Notes: generated by a model from the sequence alone, not told the origin. DNA of 30,208 bases from Pseudodesulfovibrio sp. (GCA_022712815.1 JAFLJW010000379.1:1-30208), one strand, 5' to 3'. Counted from the stretch's first letter, positions 16,157 to 23,254 are shown. A program made the numbers and translations.

Positions 16157-16706
16157 GTATTCCCCCGTTAAATCTCTTGAAAATTTCAGCGACCTGATCG
16201 GAATTGTGCATGGAGTGAGGTTTGATGGAAAGTTTGCCCTTGCTGACCATTGTCTGGACAAGGTCGATATCCGTGAGAAAACGCCCGGTGCGCATCTCGT
16301 ATCCCAGAGCCACACCGACCTCGTGCAACCGACCGGTTTTTTTCACAGAAGCCAGAAACGAATCTTCAAAGGCCTTGACGGTACGTTCTTTTATGTGGCC
16401 GGATTCCCTGGCCATATGCCGCAGCACATCCATGATCTTGGCGACGTCGATGGAGTTTGGACACCGGGTGGTGCAGGTCTTACACGAGGCACAGAGCCAG
16501 ATGGAGTGGCAGGACAGCACGATCTCGCGTTGCCCCAACTGCACCAGGCGCATGATTTTGCTCACGGGCAGGTCATAAGCAAAATCAAAAGGACATCCGG
16601 CGGTGCAATTTCCACATTGGTAACATTCCACCATGGACTGGCCGCTTCTTCTCTCCACCTCGGCCCGAAAATCATTATCCTGTTCCTGTATTGTGATGGC
16701 TTGCAT
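16149..16706 (-). CDS. hdrC: HdrC: heterodisulfide reductase subunit C
   Basis: 185-aa ferredoxin-like subunit with two [4Fe-4S] motifs, CYQCGNCTAGCPF (about residues 28-40) and CASCKTCTTRCPN (about 72-84). It carries electrons between HdrA and HdrB. It is the first gene of the seven-gene operon. The ATG at 16706 has an AAGGA ribosome site eight nt upstream. The 142 nt between this gene and the operator at 16848-16863 form a fairly long untranslated leader. Confidence 0.94.
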   Translation of the reverse strand: MQAITIQEQDNDFRAEVERRSGQSMVECYQCGNCTAGCPFDFAYDLPVSKIMRLVQLGQREIVLSCHSIWLCASCKTCTTRCPNSIDVAKIMDVLRHMARESGHIKERTVKAFEDSFLASVKKTGRLHEVGVALGYEMRTGRFLTDIDLVQTMVSKGKLSIKPHSMHNSDQVAEIFKRFNGGIHE

Positions 16707-17179
16707 TCATTATGTCCTTCAATTAAAATTTATCAATTATTACAGTAGATACATGAAAGCAATGACGCATTGAAGCATATGCAAAGAAGCTTTTCCCTGT
16801 GGCAGTTACCTTGGTTTTTCAGGTTGCGGAAGCACTTTTCAAATTTTAGTTTAACGATAAACCTGGAGTAGGATTTCTCAGCTTTAACCCTCTTTGTCAA
16901 GGGGGCTCCGAATAATTTTGTGCAAAAAAGTGGTTTCATGTTTCGGAAGACATAAGTCCTCAGGAGAGGAATCTGCCAAAAAATATTTAATATTTCAGGA
17001 TGTTGTTACTAATCTTAGGATTGGTTGTTATTCATGAATTCACGCATGAAAGGTTCCCTTCACGTGAGTGCCGTTCGATTGGCCTGTTTGATAAATCTTC
17101 GGGAGCATCGCCCAATGCAAAAAACGAGAGATGGCTGCATAGTCTCTGCTTTTGGATGCTCCTAAAAATGAGATGATTA
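16707..17179. other. Intergenic control region upstream of hdrC
   Basis: 473 nt without a recognisable gene. It holds the hdr-flx leader, the operator at 16848-16863 and a TTGACA hexamer at 16895-16900. Farther out are an inverted repeat TTCATG/CATGAA (17031-17036, 17045-17050) and an imperfect hairpin whose ends GGAGCATC (17102-17109) and GATGCTCC (17155-17162) pair perfectly. The last part borders the galE remnant and may be debris from the same decay. Confidence 0.6.
16848..16863. promoter_or_regulatory. Candidate LacI-family operator, hdr-flx operon
   Basis: Palindromic AGTTTAACGATAAACC with central CG. On the plus strand it and the site at 9813-9828 share TTTAGTTTAACG[G/A]TAAAC[T/C]TGG, longer than the palindrome itself. 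A TTGACA hexamer (16895-16900, minus strand) lies 32 nt upstream, against 31 nt at the other site. The matching arrangement suggests that one LacI-family protein represses both promoters over the transcription start. No strong -10 box is seen. Confidence 0.75.
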
Positions 17180-17664
17180 CCGTCTAGTTTGCTTTTCCAG
17201 CCCAGTTCTTTCTCAGCCATACGATTGCAGGGGCCAAGAGGAGCATCTTTCACCATATGGCGGCTCATTATCCGTGCTGTAAATGGCGGCAGAGGAGCTG
17301 AAGACAATGTTTTTGCAGTCGTTGTCGTGAAGAAATTCACAAAAGTTGGTCAGACAGAGAGGATTGTTTCCGTAGTACATCAGCGGGTGTTCGATGGACT
17401 CTCCCACAGCCTTGTGCCCGGCAAAGTAAATGGCGGCATCAAAGGACTGTTTGAAGGGTGTGCGGACTTATTCCTTGCCGCAAGAAATCAATGTTGAAGG
17501 CTGGGATTTTTATGCCTGAAATCTGTTCCACGCGTTCAAGAGCTTTGGTGGAACTGTTAAGTTGTCAGCACAGACGATTTCATAGCCTTTTTCAAAAGCT
17601 CAATGCAGCAGTGAGTGCCGATACAGCCAGCTCCGCCTGTGACCAGTAGCTTGCGTATTTTCAT
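17180..17664 (-). pseudogene. galE: Decayed galE (UDP-glucose 4-epimerase) remnant
   Basis: Broken remains of an NAD-dependent UDP-glucose 4-epimerase. From the ATG at 17664 it reads KIRKLLVTGGAGCIGTHCCIELLKK, then shifts frame to GYEIVCADN, shifts again to NSSTKALERVEQISGIKIP, and again to FDAAIYFAGHKAVGESIEHP and CKNIVFSSSAAIY. After PPYGERC the central and catalytic YxxxK region is missing, and only a C-terminal AEKELGWKSKL piece remains (about 17185-17217). Several frameshifts plus a large deletion make it non-functional. Intact GalE is about 340 aa; about 160 codons' worth are left. It begins 7 nt after the GT9 gene, so it was probably part of the same glycan operon. Confidence 0.88.
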
Positions 17665-17670
17665 GCTGGT

Positions 17671-18651
17671 TTATGTGCGGGTACCTTCCGGTTCCAGCAA
17701 AACTTTTTGAACGATTTCAAGCACCTCGTTCATTTCGACATTCCCTACGTCCACGCCCGGATGGCCGGAATTTACTATGCTGTGGATGTCGTCCAGCGGT
17801 CGCCAGCAATCATATGTGTACTGGGCCAGAATCGCTACCATGGGGATATCGCAGGCCGCGGCCAGATGCATGGGGCCGGTGGAGCTGGTCACGAAAAGGT
17901 CGCAGGTTTTCAGAAATCCGGACAGATCCTCAAGCCCCTTGTCCAGATAAAGAAGGCAGTTGTCCGACCACTTGAATCCTTCAAGGAGATGGCGGTCACC
18001 GGGTCCGGCAAGTATGCAGACCTCGATGGTTTTGTCTCTGGCCAATTGGTCGGCCAAGGCCACGAACTTGTCTTCCGGCCAGCGGGTTTCCGTTTTCTTG
18101 GCATTACCGATGAATATACCGATACGGCGCACTCCTTTGCGGCGCGGAAGGATGGCAAGGGCGTGTTCTGTCCACTCCTCTTTTACCGGAAACACCATGT
18201 CGGCATTGTTGCCTGTCGCGCCAAGTTCGGCTGCCAGCCTGAGTTGCTGGTGGATCATGTGTTCCGCGCCGTCTGGCGTTATGGTGACGTTGTATTCCTT
18301 CCTGCGCTTGTCGTTGGCAGGTGAGGCCTTGATCTTTGCGCCAGTCGCCCTGGCTAGTCTGGTGGCCGTGCCGGAAATACCGTTGAGTTCAACGACCCAA
18401 TCGTAGCCTGTCAGCCGCAATTTGATGAAGTACAGCGGCCATAACCAGAATTTCTTCAGGGGAAATACGATGAGTTTGTCGATGTGGGGGTTGTTTCGTA
18501 CCACAATGGCGTTTCCGCTGCTCGCCATGAGGTCGATCCGCGCATCCGGGCAGGCCTCGCGCAAGGCGCGAATGGCCGGTGTGGCCGAGAGCATGTCGCC
18601 GATACGATCAATGCGAATAATCAGTATTTTCTTGGGGGTGCTGAGTTGCAT
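17671..18651 (-). CDS. Glycosyltransferase family 9 (heptosyltransferase-like)
   Basis: 326-aa GT9 protein, the ADP-heptose:LPS heptosyltransferase family, acting on lipopolysaccharide core at the cytoplasmic face of the inner membrane. The N-terminus KILIIRIDRIGDMLSATPAIRALREACPD is the family signature. The nucleotide-sugar domain shows IGIFIGNAKKTETRWPEDKFVALADQL and the C-terminal DLFVTSSTGPMHLAAACDIPMVAIL. No convincing ribosome site precedes the ATG at 18651. The galE pseudogene follows directly, so this may be the surviving gene of a reduced surface-polysaccharide cluster. The exact sugar is unknown. Confidence 0.9.
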   Translation of the reverse strand: MQLSTPKKILIIRIDRIGDMLSATPAIRALREACPDARIDLMASSGNAIVVRNNPHIDKLIVFPLKKFWLWPLYFIKLRLTGYDWVVELNGISGTATRLARATGAKIKASPANDKRRKEYNVTITPDGAEHMIHQQLRLAAELGATGNNADMVFPVKEEWTEHALAILPRRKGVRRIGIFIGNAKKTETRWPEDKFVALADQLARDKTIEVCILAGPGDRHLLEGFKWSDNCLLYLDKGLEDLSGFLKTCDLFVTSSTGPMHLAAACDIPMVAILAQYTYDCWRPLDDIHSIVNSGHPGVDVGNVEMNEVLEIVQKVLLEPEGTRT

Positions 18652-18753
18652 GGAGGTACGCTATCGGTGGCAGGGGGAGGTTGTCAACGTGGCAAAAGAC
18701 AAAGCTACCGATAAGTATCGATATTCGATTCCGGTGATTGCATCATTGGGTAT

Positions 18754-19011
18754 TTACCCGTCTTTCAACAATTTTTTCGCAATACCGACATCATACAGTG
18801 CCATGGGATTCCGGCCTGTTTCGCGTTCCTTGTACTGCTCGGCAGCGGTTTTAATGACGCTGAACGGGAGCCACTGGTGCTTTTCCCAGATGACCGGTTC
18901 GCTGGGATTGTAGAGACGGAACTCGATTTCCTTGTTGTTCTCACGCACGTACATGCGCACTTCAGGATGTTGCAGGGACGGGGTGTAGTAGTGTCCGCGT
19001 TCATCTTTCAT
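18754..19011 (-). CDS. Small protein of unknown function
   Basis: 85 aa, family not recognised. The protein is hydrophilic, without membrane segment or cysteines, and carries aromatic and charged stretches (HYYTPSLQHPEVRMYVRE, EPVIWEKHQWLPFSVIK). The ATG at 19011 has a clear GAGGAG ribosome site seven nt upstream, which supports a real gene. It follows the YkgJ-type gene by 47 nt on the same strand. A GGGTAAATACCC palindrome overlaps its stop codon. Confidence 0.7.
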   Translation of the reverse strand: MKDERGHYYTPSLQHPEVRMYVRENNKEIEFRLYNPSEPVIWEKHQWLPFSVIKTAAEQYKERETGRNPMALYDVGIAKKLLKDG

Positions 19012-19058
19012 TATAATAGCTCCTCGCAGGGTCTTGAAAAAGTTGTTTTCAGGCAGCC

Positions 19059-19727
19059 TCAGGCCTGGAATCCGAAACGAATGCTGTCGCCCATTTCATA
19101 TATAGTGATATGCATGGACCTGAGCAGGACCCGAAGGGGCCTTCCGAACAGGAAGTCGTTCATTTCAGGAGCCATTCCGCTTTTCTCAGGCACCAGACGG
19201 CGCACTTCCATGTCAAAGATTACCATTTCCTTGAGTGCCGTCCCCGCCTCGGCATCACCCTTACGAGCGGCCATGGCGAGTTTTTCCATGTGTTTGGGGT
19301 CGCATTTTTCATCGTGTTCGGCAATGAGTTCAAGGAGGGGATGACCTTCGGGCAACAGATCGGCCCGGGTCAGCCTGGTTTTGGTGTACATTTGAGCCAG
19401 GGGGTCGATGTCGTGGCAAAAAAGCACCTTACATTCGATGGGGCGGTTGTCGTACATGCCGCAGGTGCGGCCTTCAGGACTGTAGAAGGCACACGTCCAT
19501 TTGCCGTCACGCCCTTTTATCTTGAGGATTTCCGCCTCAAGAGGAAGGATTGTCTGGGCTGGCTGATCGTAGGCCCGTTCTCCGGGACGAAGGGAGACTA
19601 TGCTTGTCAGCGGAATGGTGCCGTCCTGAATCAGGGGTAAATCCTCGTGATGCAAGGCGGGTCCGCCGTCCCTACAACAGTCGCCGCAACGGCGGCAGCG
19701 TGCTTTATTGTCATCTCGTTTTTGCAA
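19059..19727 (-). CDS. YkgJ-type cysteine-cluster protein
   Basis: About 222 aa with the CxxCxxCC signature of the YkgJ/UPF0153 family (CRRCGDCCRDGGPALHHED) near the N-terminus and further cysteines later (WTCAFY, RTCGMY, IECKVLFCHD). The family is predicted to bind zinc or iron-sulfur and its role is unsettled. The start is uncertain: there is no in-frame ATG close to the conserved part. I chose a TTG at 19727 with GAGGAG about ten nt upstream. The frame stays open to 19985, but that part runs through the dsrA promoter and looks non-coding. A short GC-rich stem (19050-19067) overlaps the stop and could be a weak terminator. It is divergent from dsrA. Confidence 0.75.
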   Translation of the reverse strand: MQKRDDNKARCRRCGDCCRDGGPALHHEDLPLIQDGTIPLTSIVSLRPGERAYDQPAQTILPLEAEILKIKGRDGKWTCAFYSPEGRTCGMYDNRPIECKVLFCHDIDPLAQMYTKTRLTRADLLPEGHPLLELIAEHDEKCDPKHMEKLAMAARKGDAEAGTALKEMVIFDMEVRRLVPEKSGMAPEMNDFLFGRPLRVLLRSMHITIYEMGDSIRFGFQA

Positions 19728-19906
19728 GTTTGTGTTGCTCCTCAAAATCTTTTCAGGTATCGCTTGTATCGGTCCACACCCTGTGCCATCGGACCGATAC
19801 TCTGCCTCGGCCTCAATGGCAAGTCCGGGGATAAGAGAAACTTTAGGTACGGGTGAACGAGTGGTTCGTAAATTTAGGATCGACAATGCTTTGTTGGATA
19901 TTTCGG

Positions 19907-19936
19907 TTGACAAAAAACCGTCCTGTCCATTACATT
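19907..19936 (+). promoter_or_regulatory. Predicted dsr operon promoter
   Basis: A sigma-70-like promoter: TTGACA (19907-19912), 18-nt spacer, TACATT (19931-19936), predicting transcription from about 19943 and a leader of about 160 nt before dsrA. Two inverted repeats overlap it: CGGTT/AACCG (19905-19909, 19916-19920) on the -35 box, and ACCGTC/GACGGT (19917-19922, 19937-19942) flanking the -10 box. These could be regulator sites. The remaining sequence between 19728 and the -35 box shows no gene. Confidence 0.6.
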
Positions 19937-20007
19937 GACGGTCCTGCATACCTTGTGAATAATGGCGCAATTGCCACGATTCCAAGCAGTTGTTTTACGT
20001 AGGAAAG

Positions 20008-20056
20008 GCATCCTGGCTCCAGGTGATCAACATCATCGTTATGCCAGCCGGGATGC
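20008..20056 (+). promoter_or_regulatory. Hairpin in dsrA 5' leader
   Basis: Arms GCATCCTGGCT (20008-20018) and AGCCGGGATGC (20046-20056) pair over 11 bp with one G-U pair, valid on the transcribed strand. The 27-nt loop contains a small TGAT/ATCA stem. It lies about 49 nt before the dsrA start and could stabilise this very abundant mRNA or regulate it. Structure seen, role inferred. Confidence 0.55.
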
Positions 20057-20104
20057 AATAATGGTTGATGGCAACATCTTAATCAAACAATGGAGGTTAA
20101 GGGA

Positions 20105-21424
20105 ATGGCGAAACACAAAACTCCTCTGTTGGATCAGCTGGAAAGTGGCCCGTGGCCCAGCTTTGTATCCGACATCAAGCAGGAGGCAGCATCTCGCGCC
20201 AAGAACGAAAAGGGTCTTGACTATCAGATTGCTGTTGATTGCCCTGACGATCTGCTCGGCGTTCTTGAATTGTCTTATAGTGACGGCGAGACTCACTGGA
20301 AGCACGGCGGCATCGTCGGCATTTTCGGTTATGGTGGCGGCGTTATCGGTCGTTACTGTGACCAACCCGAAATGTTCCCCGGCGTGGCTCATTTTCACAC
20401 CATGCGCGTGGCTCAGCCCATGGGTATGTGGTACAATACTGGGTTCTTGCGCAATTTGATGGACATCTGGGACCTTCGCGGTTCTGGCCTGACCAACATG
20501 CATGGTGCTACCGGTGATATCATCCTGCTCGGTACTTCTACCCCGCAGCTTGAGGAAATCTACTGGGAAATGACTCACGGTATGGACGTCGATCTCGGCG
20601 GTTCCGGTTCCAACCTGCGTACTCCGGCTTCTTGCATGGGCATGTCCCGTTGTGAGTATGCTTGTTACGACACTCAGGAACTTTGCTACAACTTGACCAT
20701 GGAATACCAGGACGAACTTCATCGTCCGGCTTTCCCGTACAAATTCAAGTTCAAATTTGATGGTTGCCCGAACGGTTGTGTCGCTGCTATCGCACGTTCC
20801 GACCTTGGTTTCCTCGGCACCTTCAAAGGTCCCATCAAGATTGATCAGGAAGTTGTTGCTGCCTATGTTGGTGGTGAAATTGCTCCGAACGCTGGTGCTC
20901 ATTCCGGTCGTGACTGGGGCAAGTTCGACATCCAGTCTGAAGTCGTTGACAACTGCCCGTCCAAGTGCCTGAGCTACGAAGACGGCAAGTTGATCATGGA
21001 TCACAAAGAGTGTGTCCGTTGCATGCATTGCATCAACACCATGCCCCAGGCGCTGAAGATCGGCGACGAGCGCGGTGTGTCCATCTTCTGCGGTGCAAAG
21101 GCTCCTATCCTTGATGGTCCTCAGATGGGTTCCTTGTTGATACCCTTCATGGAAGTCAACAAGGACGATGACTACCAGTCAATCAAAGATCTCATTGAGA
21201 ACATTTGGGATTGGTGGATGGAGGAAGGCAAGAACCGTGAGCGCATCGGTGAGACCATGAAGCGTCTCGGTTTTGCCGCTCTGGCAAATGCCGCGGGCGT
21301 AGAAGCCGATCCTCGTCATGTCCAGGAACCCCGCCACAATCCTTACATCTTCTGGAAAGCTGAAGAAGTTGAGGGCGGCTGGGAACGTGATATTGCTGAT
21401 TTCCGCAAACGCCACCAGCGCTAA
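20105..21424 (+). CDS. dsrA: Dissimilatory sulfite reductase alpha subunit
   Basis: Alpha subunit of the cytoplasmic siroheme enzyme that reduces sulfite in the last stage of sulfate respiration, forming an alpha2beta2 complex with DsrB and working with DsrC. 439 aa, close to the 437 aa of D. vulgaris DsrA. Seen: LDQLESGPWPSFVSDIKQEA, the HWKHGGIVGIFGYGGGVIGRY block, the siroheme/cluster cysteines in CMGMSRCEYACYD and CPNGC, the ferredoxin domain ECVRCMHCINTMP (near 300), and WDWWMEEGKNRER. The start is the ATG at 20105 after GGAGG; an ATG at 20090 would put that ribosome site inside the gene. Codons end in T (GGT, GCT, CGT) far more than in neighbouring genes, as expected for very high expression. 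Confidence 0.99.
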   Translation: MAKHKTPLLDQLESGPWPSFVSDIKQEAASRAKNEKGLDYQIAVDCPDDLLGVLELSYSDGETHWKHGGIVGIFGYGGGVIGRYCDQPEMFPGVAHFHTMRVAQPMGMWYNTGFLRNLMDIWDLRGSGLTNMHGATGDIILLGTSTPQLEEIYWEMTHGMDVDLGGSGSNLRTPASCMGMSRCEYACYDTQELCYNLTMEYQDELHRPAFPYKFKFKFDGCPNGCVAAIARSDLGFLGTFKGPIKIDQEVVAAYVGGEIAPNAGAHSGRDWGKFDIQSEVVDNCPSKCLSYEDGKLIMDHKECVRCMHCINTMPQALKIGDERGVSIFCGAKAPILDGPQMGSLLIPFMEVNKDDDYQSIKDLIENIWDWWMEEGKNRERIGETMKRLGFAALANAAGVEADPRHVQEPRHNPYIFWKAEEVEGGWERDIADFRKRHQR

Positions 21425-21442
21425 ATATTGGAGGAAAATAAT

Positions 21443-22588
21443 ATGGCTTTCATTTCTTCCGGATACAATCCTGACAAACCGATGGAAAACCGGATTTCCG
21501 ACATTGGCCCTCGCCACTTCAGCGAGTACTTGCCCCCGGTTATCAAGAAGAACTTCGGCAAATGGGATTATCATGAAATCCTTGAACCGGGCGTTCTGTG
21601 CCACACCGCCGAATCAGGCGACAAGGTATACACCGTTCGTTGCGCTACCGCCCGTCTGATGTCCATTACTCACCTCCGTGAGATCTGCGACATAGCCGAC
21701 AAGTATTGCGGTGGGCATCTGCGCTTCACCACACGTAACAACGTCGAATTCATTGTTGATGACAAGCAGGTCGCTCTGGACCTGAAGACCTTCTTGAATG
21801 ACCAGAAATTTGAAGGTGGTTCCTTCAAGTTCCCGGTCGGCGGCACCGGTGCTGGTGTGACCAACATCGTTCACACTCAGGGTTGGGTCCATTGCCACAC
21901 CCCGGCAACTGACGCTTCCGGTACTGTCAAGGCTACCATGGATGTCGTCTTTGATGACTTCACCGACATGAAGTTGCCTGCTCCGGTTCGTATCTCCATG
22001 GCTTGCTGCCTGAACATGTGTGGAGCTGTCCACTGTTCCGACATCGCTATCCTTGGAATCCACCGCAAACCGCCGCTCATTGATCACGAATACCTGGACA
22101 ACCTGTGCGAAATCCCGTTGGCCATCGCTGCATGCCCGACCGGTGCCATTCGTCCGTCCAAGATTGAGCTCGACGGAGAGACCTACAAAACCGTTGCAAT
22201 CAAGGAAGAGCGTTGCATGTTCTGTGGCAACTGCTACACCATGTGCCCCTCTCTGCCTCTGGCTGATACTGAAGGTGATGGTATCGCCCTCATGGTCGGT
22301 GGCAAGATCTCCAACCGTATCACCAAGCCAGCTTTTTCCAAGGTTGTCGTTCCTTTCATTCCGAACGAGCCGCCGCGTTGGCCTACGATGACCAAGGTTC
22401 TCAAGAAGATCCTGGACACTTACGCTGAGGATGCCAACAAGTACGAACGTCTGGGTGACTGGGCCAACCGTATTGGTTGGGAACGTTTCTTCGAAAAGTG
22501 CGAGCTGGAATTTTCCTCTCACCTGATCGATGATTTCCGTGACCCGGCTTACTACACTTGGCGTCAGACCACTCAGTTCAAGTGGTAG
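21443..22588 (+). CDS. dsrB: Dissimilatory sulfite reductase beta subunit
   Basis: Beta subunit carrying the catalytically active siroheme, 381 aa, the same length as D. vulgaris DsrB. Seen: MAFISSGYNP, ESGDKVYTVRC, KYCGGHLRFTTRNNVEF, SNIVHTQGWVHCHTPATDASG (here TNIVHTQ), the siroheme-[4Fe-4S] cysteines in ACCLNMCGAVHCSD, and the ferredoxin-domain motif CMFCGNCYTMCP. It begins 18 nt after the dsrA stop with a GGAGGA ribosome site. The same T-ending codon preference as dsrA is visible. A strong terminator follows 15 nt after the stop. Confidence 0.99.
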   Translation: MAFISSGYNPDKPMENRISDIGPRHFSEYLPPVIKKNFGKWDYHEILEPGVLCHTAESGDKVYTVRCATARLMSITHLREICDIADKYCGGHLRFTTRNNVEFIVDDKQVALDLKTFLNDQKFEGGSFKFPVGGTGAGVTNIVHTQGWVHCHTPATDASGTVKATMDVVFDDFTDMKLPAPVRISMACCLNMCGAVHCSDIAILGIHRKPPLIDHEYLDNLCEIPLAIAACPTGAIRPSKIELDGETYKTVAIKEERCMFCGNCYTMCPSLPLADTEGDGIALMVGGKISNRITKPAFSKVVVPFIPNEPPRWPTMTKVLKKILDTYAEDANKYERLGDWANRIGWERFFEKCELEFSSHLIDDFRDPAYYTWRQTTQFKW

Positions 22589-22602
22589 ACAGATAAAGAA
22601 TT

Positions 22603-22640
22603 GGGGTACGGCAATAATTGCCGTACCCCATCTTTTTTTT
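22603..22640 (+). terminator. Intrinsic terminator between dsrB and dsrD
   Basis: Arms GGGGTACGGCAAT (22603-22615) and ATTGCCGTACCCC (22617-22629) are perfect complements over 13 bp (the innermost pairs must open to form a loop). ATC and eight T residues follow (22633-22640). By sequence this is a textbook Rho-independent terminator. Since dsrD follows only 18 nt later on the same strand with no evident promoter, it probably acts as a partial terminator or as a 3' stabiliser for the dsrAB message. Confidence 0.9.
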
Positions 22641-22658
22641 AAATAGAAGGAGTCCGTC

Positions 22659-22907
22659 ATGGCACTCGAGCCCGAAGCTGCAAAAAAAGTTATTCTTGAC
22701 TTTTTTGAAGCAAAGTCCAAGAGCAAATCCAAGTTTTATTTCAATGATTTCACCAAGCTTTTTCCTGAGGAAAAGGCTCGTGCGGTCAAGAAAATTCTTA
22801 CAATGTTGATTCAGGAAGGAACGTTGGAGTTCTGGTCCTCCGGGTCCACCACCATGTACGGCCTGTCTGGTGCTGGCAAGCAGGCCGCCTCCGAGGGCGA
22901 AGACTAG
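22659..22907 (+). CDS. dsrD: DsrD, allosteric activator of sulfite reductase
   Basis: 82-aa winged-helix protein, slightly longer than the 78-aa D. vulgaris form. Family knowledge: DsrD has a DNA-binding-like fold but activates DsrAB, increasing the sulfite reduction rate. Seen: a helix-rich N-terminus (AAKKVILDFFEAKSKSKSKF), a helix-turn-helix-like middle (EEKARAVKKILTMLIQEGTL) and the wing LEFWSSGSTTMYGL. The start at 22659 has a GAAGGAG ribosome site. Confidence 0.96.
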   Translation: MALEPEAAKKVILDFFEAKSKSKSKFYFNDFTKLFPEEKARAVKKILTMLIQEGTLEFWSSGSTTMYGLSGAGKQAASEGED

Positions 22908-22929
22908 CCTTCTGCTTTATCCGGCTATT

Positions 22930-22968
22930 AAGGCCTTGTCCCTCCTTCGTTGGTGGGCAAGGCTTTTC
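22930..22968 (+). terminator. Terminator-like hairpin after dsrD
   Basis: Arms AAGGCCTTG (22930-22938) and CAAGGCTTT (22958-22966) pair with one G-U pair, then CCC/GGG continues the stem past a bulge. A TTTTCTC tract overlaps the 3' arm. It starts 22 nt after the dsrD stop, the right place to end the dsrABD transcript, although the T run is short. Another short repeat (GTTTTCA/TGAAAAC) follows at 22972-22991. Confidence 0.6.
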
Positions 22969-23009
22969 TCAGTTTTCAGACAGTTGAAAACAGGCTGGAT
23001 TTTTGCGTT

Positions 23010-23133
23010 GCGGATGAAAACATATAAATCCACAGAATAGTGGATATGGGCGGAGATCTCTGCCAACGCCCCAAAGGGGTGAATTTTGGTCCTTGCGTAT
23101 CTGAATACGCTTCGGTCTTGTAATTTCATCCGC
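23010..23133 (+). other. Five-stem structured element, possible RNA
   Basis: A closing stem GCGGATGAAA/TTTCATCCGC (23010-23019, 23124-23133, perfect) encloses four hairpins in a row: ATCCAC/GTGGAT (23028-23033, 23040-23045), GGCGGA/TCTGCC (23049-23054, 23059-23064), CGCCCC/GGGGTG (23067-23072, 23076-23081) and GCGTAT/ATACGC (23095-23100, 23105-23110). The second and third inner hairpins each contain a G-U pair that is valid only if the plus strand is transcribed, the same direction as dsrD and the amidase gene. No known RNA family was recognised, and the cobalamin-riboswitch B12 box is not seen. A palindromic repeat element is the alternative. Confidence 0.5.
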
Positions 23134-23238
23134 GCCTGCCATTGTTTTGTTTTAAGATTGGTCAACGGCGGCCAAGCTAATGCTAAAGCTGCACTTGGAC
23201 CTTTTTGAACAGTCTGAGTAAGAGCGGTTCAACGTCTA

Positions 23239-23254
23239 ATAACCAGTCGGTTAT
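23239..23254 (+). promoter_or_regulatory. Small hairpin before the siroheme amidase start
   Basis: Perfect ATAACC/GGTTAT stem (23239-23244, 23249-23254) with an AGTC loop, ending 12 nt before the GTG start at 23267 and covering the place where a ribosome site would lie. It may limit translation. Nothing else supports a function. Confidence 0.4.

Noticed and set aside
17032..17407. Two short minus-strand frames as separate genes
   Set aside because: They are pieces of one broken galE: one carries KNIVFSSSAAIY, the other the C-terminal AEKELGWK segment.
19728..19985. N-terminal extension of the YkgJ-type protein
   Set aside because: It would cover the dsrA promoter, and the translated extension does not resemble the family; a later TTG with a ribosome site fits better.
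20105..22588. Foreign origin of dsrAB because of T-ending codons
   Set aside because: The bias fits very high expression, and the proteins match the Desulfovibrio type along their length.
20039..22732. Two long antisense frames opposite dsrA (329 aa) and dsrB (372 aa)
   Set aside because: They are shadows of the strongly biased codons of dsrA and dsrB and show no recognisable domains or ribosome sites.
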